From Coxiellaceae bacterium UBA6002 (GTDB lineage Bacteria > Pseudomonadota > Gammaproteobacteria > UBA6002), in the NCBI GenBank assembly GCA_002429595.1, contig DJAM01000004.1:1-26312 (forward strand): a stretch of DNA of 26,312 bases. The letters run 5' to 3'. The notes beneath the pieces are model-generated. The model was not told where the DNA came from, did not search any database, and saw only the letters and a list, made by a program, of their open reading frames with translations. This document shows, one piece after another, positions 23,747 through 26,312 of this stretch; position 1 is the stretch's first letter, and each line of letters starts with the position of its first letter. A program made the position numbers and the translations under genes.

Positions 23747-25672
23747 TTAGAAGTATAATTCATCAAGTAATTTTTTACGTTCAGAAGATAATTTATTGGC
23801 ATGATAATAAGATCTTTGTATGTGCACCCAAATTACAAAACCCTTATCTTCTGATAGGGAATGAGTAACTTTTGTATGGCCAAACTTCTTCTTAAAAAGA
23901 ACCAGCTGTTGATACCTTTTCGTCCATGAAGCTTTTTGTGGGGACCAGCAGAAACCAATTGCCTCTAATAGCTTAATTCTCTCTTGAGATAAGCAATTCT
24001 TTTTATAAGACTTACGCATCACTGAAACCCATCTCGCCAATTTCCTGTCTTTATAATTGATAGGGACATTGCAATGTCCATATTCTTGTTTAAAGTTCAT
24101 GAGCTGATTAAAACGGGCCTGCCATCTTGATTGGTGTGTGTTGGTTTTTTTATATTGATTTATTCTCTTATTGTCCCGTGCTGCCATCGCCATTTCTATT
24201 TGTTTTAAGAGTAAGAAATAAAACCATTCACCGATAGTTTTTGATTGGAGAAAATGCGATTTAAGATAGCTAAGTTTCTTTTTATCAGATAATGCCTGAA
24301 ACACTTTTCCCCATTGTATTTTGTCAAAAACAAAACCAATTTCATTCAATTTTTGAAACCGTTCGCTGCTCAATTTATTTTTAAGATAAGCAGTACGCTG
24401 CGCTCTAGCCCAAGGATATAAAGATTTTTCCTTAGTAGAAGGACTACAATGACCATGAGTATTTTTAAACGCTACCATTTGATTGAATTTTGTTTGCCAT
24501 AGAATTTCCTTCCTATCAGGCCCAGTGTTTTCTAATAACAGACCTATGCTTTTAAGCTGATTGATTTTATCGGTGGTCAACAATCCTTTTTGGTATGCTT
24601 TTTTTTGATAATAAAGCCAGTGATGAAGCGCTGGCTTTGGGGGATAGCCAGTAGGAACTTTGCAGTGCCCATATTGCTGTTTAAAGCAAAGTAAACTTCT
24701 ATACATTTTATTCCAATCGTATTTGATTGTAGGCTTAAGCAAGCCAGCAGTTACAAACAAATTCCTCTTGTCTGAGGTTAAAGTATTCGTTCTGGTTGCC
24801 CGTTTGTTGAGGACAAGCCAATGTCGCAATTTTTCTGGTAAATTAGAAAAGTTATTTTTTTTAAATTGCATTAATTGTTGAAAGCAAATATCCCAATCTG
24901 TTTTGCCTTCTTCATTGGGTATGACACCAATTTGTTGTAATTTTTCCAATCTATGGCTTAATAGCATTCTATTGTTAAAATCAGATAACTGTTGTTTTAA
25001 CCATTTATTCAAATTTGAATAAGCTTTGTCTGGTGGAAGAAAGCAGTGTCCATACTTGTTTTTATAATCTAGCATTTGGTTATAATTAACTAGCCACTGC
25101 TTTTCTTCCAAGTCAGAAACAGGTTCATTCTTTTTTAAGGGTGAGCAGGTTTTATCTTCAACAATATATACTTGTTGATTTTTCAGCCAGTCAACCATTC
25201 TTGAAAAGTTAGCAGCCTTTAATCTGGTCAAATTTTTTCTATTAATAACAGTGTAATTGCTCTTGCTATAATTATTTATTCTTAAGTCTATACTATTGGT
25301 GATGACCACTCTCTTATTCAATCTCTTAATTGAAAAAAATGGATTAGCAATTTTAGCTTTTGTTTTAGCTTGATTGTTATTGATATATTCTACATAGTAG
25401 GCAGAGAAGTAACCAGAATTTGACTTAAAAAACCCTAATTTAAACTGAACTGGGTTATAGGTTATAGATGGATTTTTAAATACATTGGGTAGAGAATTCC
25501 AGGACCAAAGTTCTTTAACACGGAATCTTTTCACAGTAGCCAAGTAAGATTGGGCGAAAATAAAAAATAGTCTTTCGCTATGACTGCCACAATCATTTAA
25601 TCTTTTTTCAAACTCCTCATATGAATTAGATTTTGCCAAAATTTTAATTAATGTTTGAATAAATGCTTGCAT
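23747..25672 (-). CDS. tandem helicase-associated (HA) repeat protein without a helicase motor
   Basis: A 641-residue protein. Residues about 190-641 hold up to seven helicase-associated repeats (pattern W-x6-L-x2-F-x4-GH-x-VP ... W-x2-Q/R-x2-Y ... L-x2-ER-x2-L-x3-GF). Units starting near 193, 320, 392, 517 and 583 are clear; those near 260 and 454 are degenerate. Examples are RFNQLMNFKQEYGHCNVP and LSQERIKLLEAIGF. In bacterial proteins such repeats usually follow a DEAD/DEAH motor at the C-terminus; here no Walker A or DEAH motif exists. Residues 15-62 (SYEEFEKRLNDCGS, then LFFIFAQSYLATVKRFRVKELWSW) and 110-163 recall the restriction-endonuclease-like N-terminal domain of those helicases, with the catalytic core missing. 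The protein may bind nucleic acid or be a fixed deletion product. The frame is intact. Confidence 0.8.
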   Translation of the reverse strand: MQAFIQTLIKILAKSNSYEEFEKRLNDCGSHSERLFFIFAQSYLATVKRFRVKELWSWNSLPNVFKNPSITYNPVQFKLGFFKSNSGYFSAYYVEYINNNQAKTKAKIANPFFSIKRLNKRVVITNSIDLRINNYSKSNYTVINRKNLTRLKAANFSRMVDWLKNQQVYIVEDKTCSPLKKNEPVSDLEEKQWLVNYNQMLDYKNKYGHCFLPPDKAYSNLNKWLKQQLSDFNNRMLLSHRLEKLQQIGVIPNEEGKTDWDICFQQLMQFKKNNFSNLPEKLRHWLVLNKRATRTNTLTSDKRNLFVTAGLLKPTIKYDWNKMYRSLLCFKQQYGHCKVPTGYPPKPALHHWLYYQKKAYQKGLLTTDKINQLKSIGLLLENTGPDRKEILWQTKFNQMVAFKNTHGHCSPSTKEKSLYPWARAQRTAYLKNKLSSERFQKLNEIGFVFDKIQWGKVFQALSDKKKLSYLKSHFLQSKTIGEWFYFLLLKQIEMAMAARDNKRINQYKKTNTHQSRWQARFNQLMNFKQEYGHCNVPINYKDRKLARWVSVMRKSYKKNCLSQERIKLLEAIGFCWSPQKASWTKRYQQLVLFKKKFGHTKVTHSLSEDKGFVIWVHIQRSYYHANKLSSERKKLLDELYF

Positions 25673-26312
25673 TTAACACTCTATCTCAAATAAACTCCAT
25701 ATCTGCTTATTTTTATTATAGGTTATGCGTTAAATTATCATCTCGGTACTTAACTACTAGCCGAACCAAAGCAAAATGTTTAATAAAATAAATTTAGCCG
25801 TTACCTGAATTTACAAATAGCCATAACCTAAATTTAATGGGTTTCTTGCTTTGATATTTCACTTAACGCGCTAGAATTTTTAATTCGAGCTAATGTTTGA
25901 GTACTTTGCACCCATAAAAGGCTAATAGCTGCTGGCGTGGATCCAACATCAGAATAACTTGGAAGACCATAGATTTAATTATAATTACCATATTATCAAA
26001 TTAGCGATAGATCATGGTTTCTTTGATATAGGTAGTTATCATTTAAAGCCACCGGTTAAAGGCGAAACAATGATAATTATTGAATGCTAATTGGAAGCAT
26101 GAAGAACTATATTTGCATAATTGTAGTAAGAGGCGGGAAGAAACCTTGCCAAGCTAACAGCATTCTTCTTTAATTTCTATTCTCTCAATTCAAAAGAAAA
26201 TTCCGGTGTACACAGCGATCCAAAAGCTGTTTAGGCACGGTAACCATACCCTTGATTTTAAGATTGACATTTACCTTTTGGCTGTTGAAGTGTGACCGAT
26301 CCAGCAACCTCA
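25673..26312. other. AT-rich terminal region without a supported gene
   Basis: No complete gene is visible. A + strand frame without a clear start runs 25930-26089 and ends FDIGSYHLKPPVKGETMIII-EC, which looks like the tail of a lost gene. A TATAAT-like box for the HA-repeat gene may lie near 25717-25722 on the - strand. The last 130 bases are less AT-rich and change in character (ending GACCGATCCAGCAACCTCA), possibly the edge of another gene or insertion sequence that continues outside the window. Confidence 0.35.
25930..26089 (+). pseudogene. possible C-terminal gene remnant
   Basis: An open frame of 52 codons with no ATG or ribosome site runs from CTG at 25930 to a TAA at 26087-26089. Its peptide (IIKLAIDHGFFDIGSYHLKP, then PVKGETMIIIEC) has a coding-like residue mix. 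I cannot name a parent. Chance is a real alternative in AT-rich sequence. Confidence 0.25.

Noticed and set aside
26180..26312. Possible end of an insertion sequence or IS21-like transposase at the right edge
   Set aside because: Too little sequence, stops in all frames that I tried, and no inverted repeat pair visible inside the window.
1..26312. CRISPR arrays, tRNA or rRNA genes, integrase and relaxase genes
   Set aside because: No regular repeat-spacer pattern, no cloverleaf-like sequence that I could recognise, and no reading frame with tyrosine-recombinase or relaxase motifs.

Overview
The window reads as part of an integrative/conjugative element from a gammaproteobacterium, most likely of the order Legionellales (Legionella, Coxiella, Rickettsiella, Berkiella or Aquicella type). 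The basis is a P-type trb conjugation operon followed by AT-rich cargo with two ankyrin-repeat proteins, large effector-like proteins of unknown family, and a promoter element matching the PmrA box used by Legionella and Coxiella effector genes. The genus cannot be fixed from the sequence alone.

Region 1 (11-9270, + strand) is a compact operon: a coiled-coil protein of unknown family, then trbB, trbC, trbD, trbE, trbJ, trbL, trbF, trbG and trbI. Together they encode the inner-membrane ATPases (TrbB, TrbE), pilin (TrbC), inner-membrane parts (TrbD, TrbL, TrbF), a periplasmic pilus component (TrbJ) and the channel core (TrbG, TrbI) of a type IV secretion system. TrbH and TrbK are absent as separate genes; TrbG carries its own lipobox. 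Region 2 (9271-11994) holds a truncated small ORF, a large nested inverted repeat, a replication-relaxation-type protein and a VirD4/TraD-class coupling protein. No relaxase or integrase is in the window, so the element continues beyond it to the left or has lost those genes.

Region 3 (11995-13077) is a scar: a C-terminal serine-recombinase fragment on the - strand abuts a frameshifted second copy of the 3' half of the coupling-protein gene. Region 4 (13078-15185) is a regulatory cassette: an XRE-type repressor, divergent from a PAS histidine kinase with a stand-alone receiver.

Region 5 (15268-26312) is more AT-rich and looks like a cargo or effector region. It holds a SAM-dependent methyltransferase divergent from an S-adenosylhomocysteine-hydrolase-like NAD-binding protein, both starting with long Arg/Ser-rich, nearly acid-free N-termini that look like mitochondrial presequences. 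Next come an ankyrin protein with a frameshift in an A7 run, a second ankyrin protein under a PmrA-box-like element, a 656-residue protein with a Glu-rich C-terminus, and a 641-residue protein made of tandem helicase-associated repeats with no helicase motor. The most noteworthy points are the methyltransferase/hydrolase-like pair, the motorless helicase-associated protein, the PmrA-like box and the nested hairpin element.
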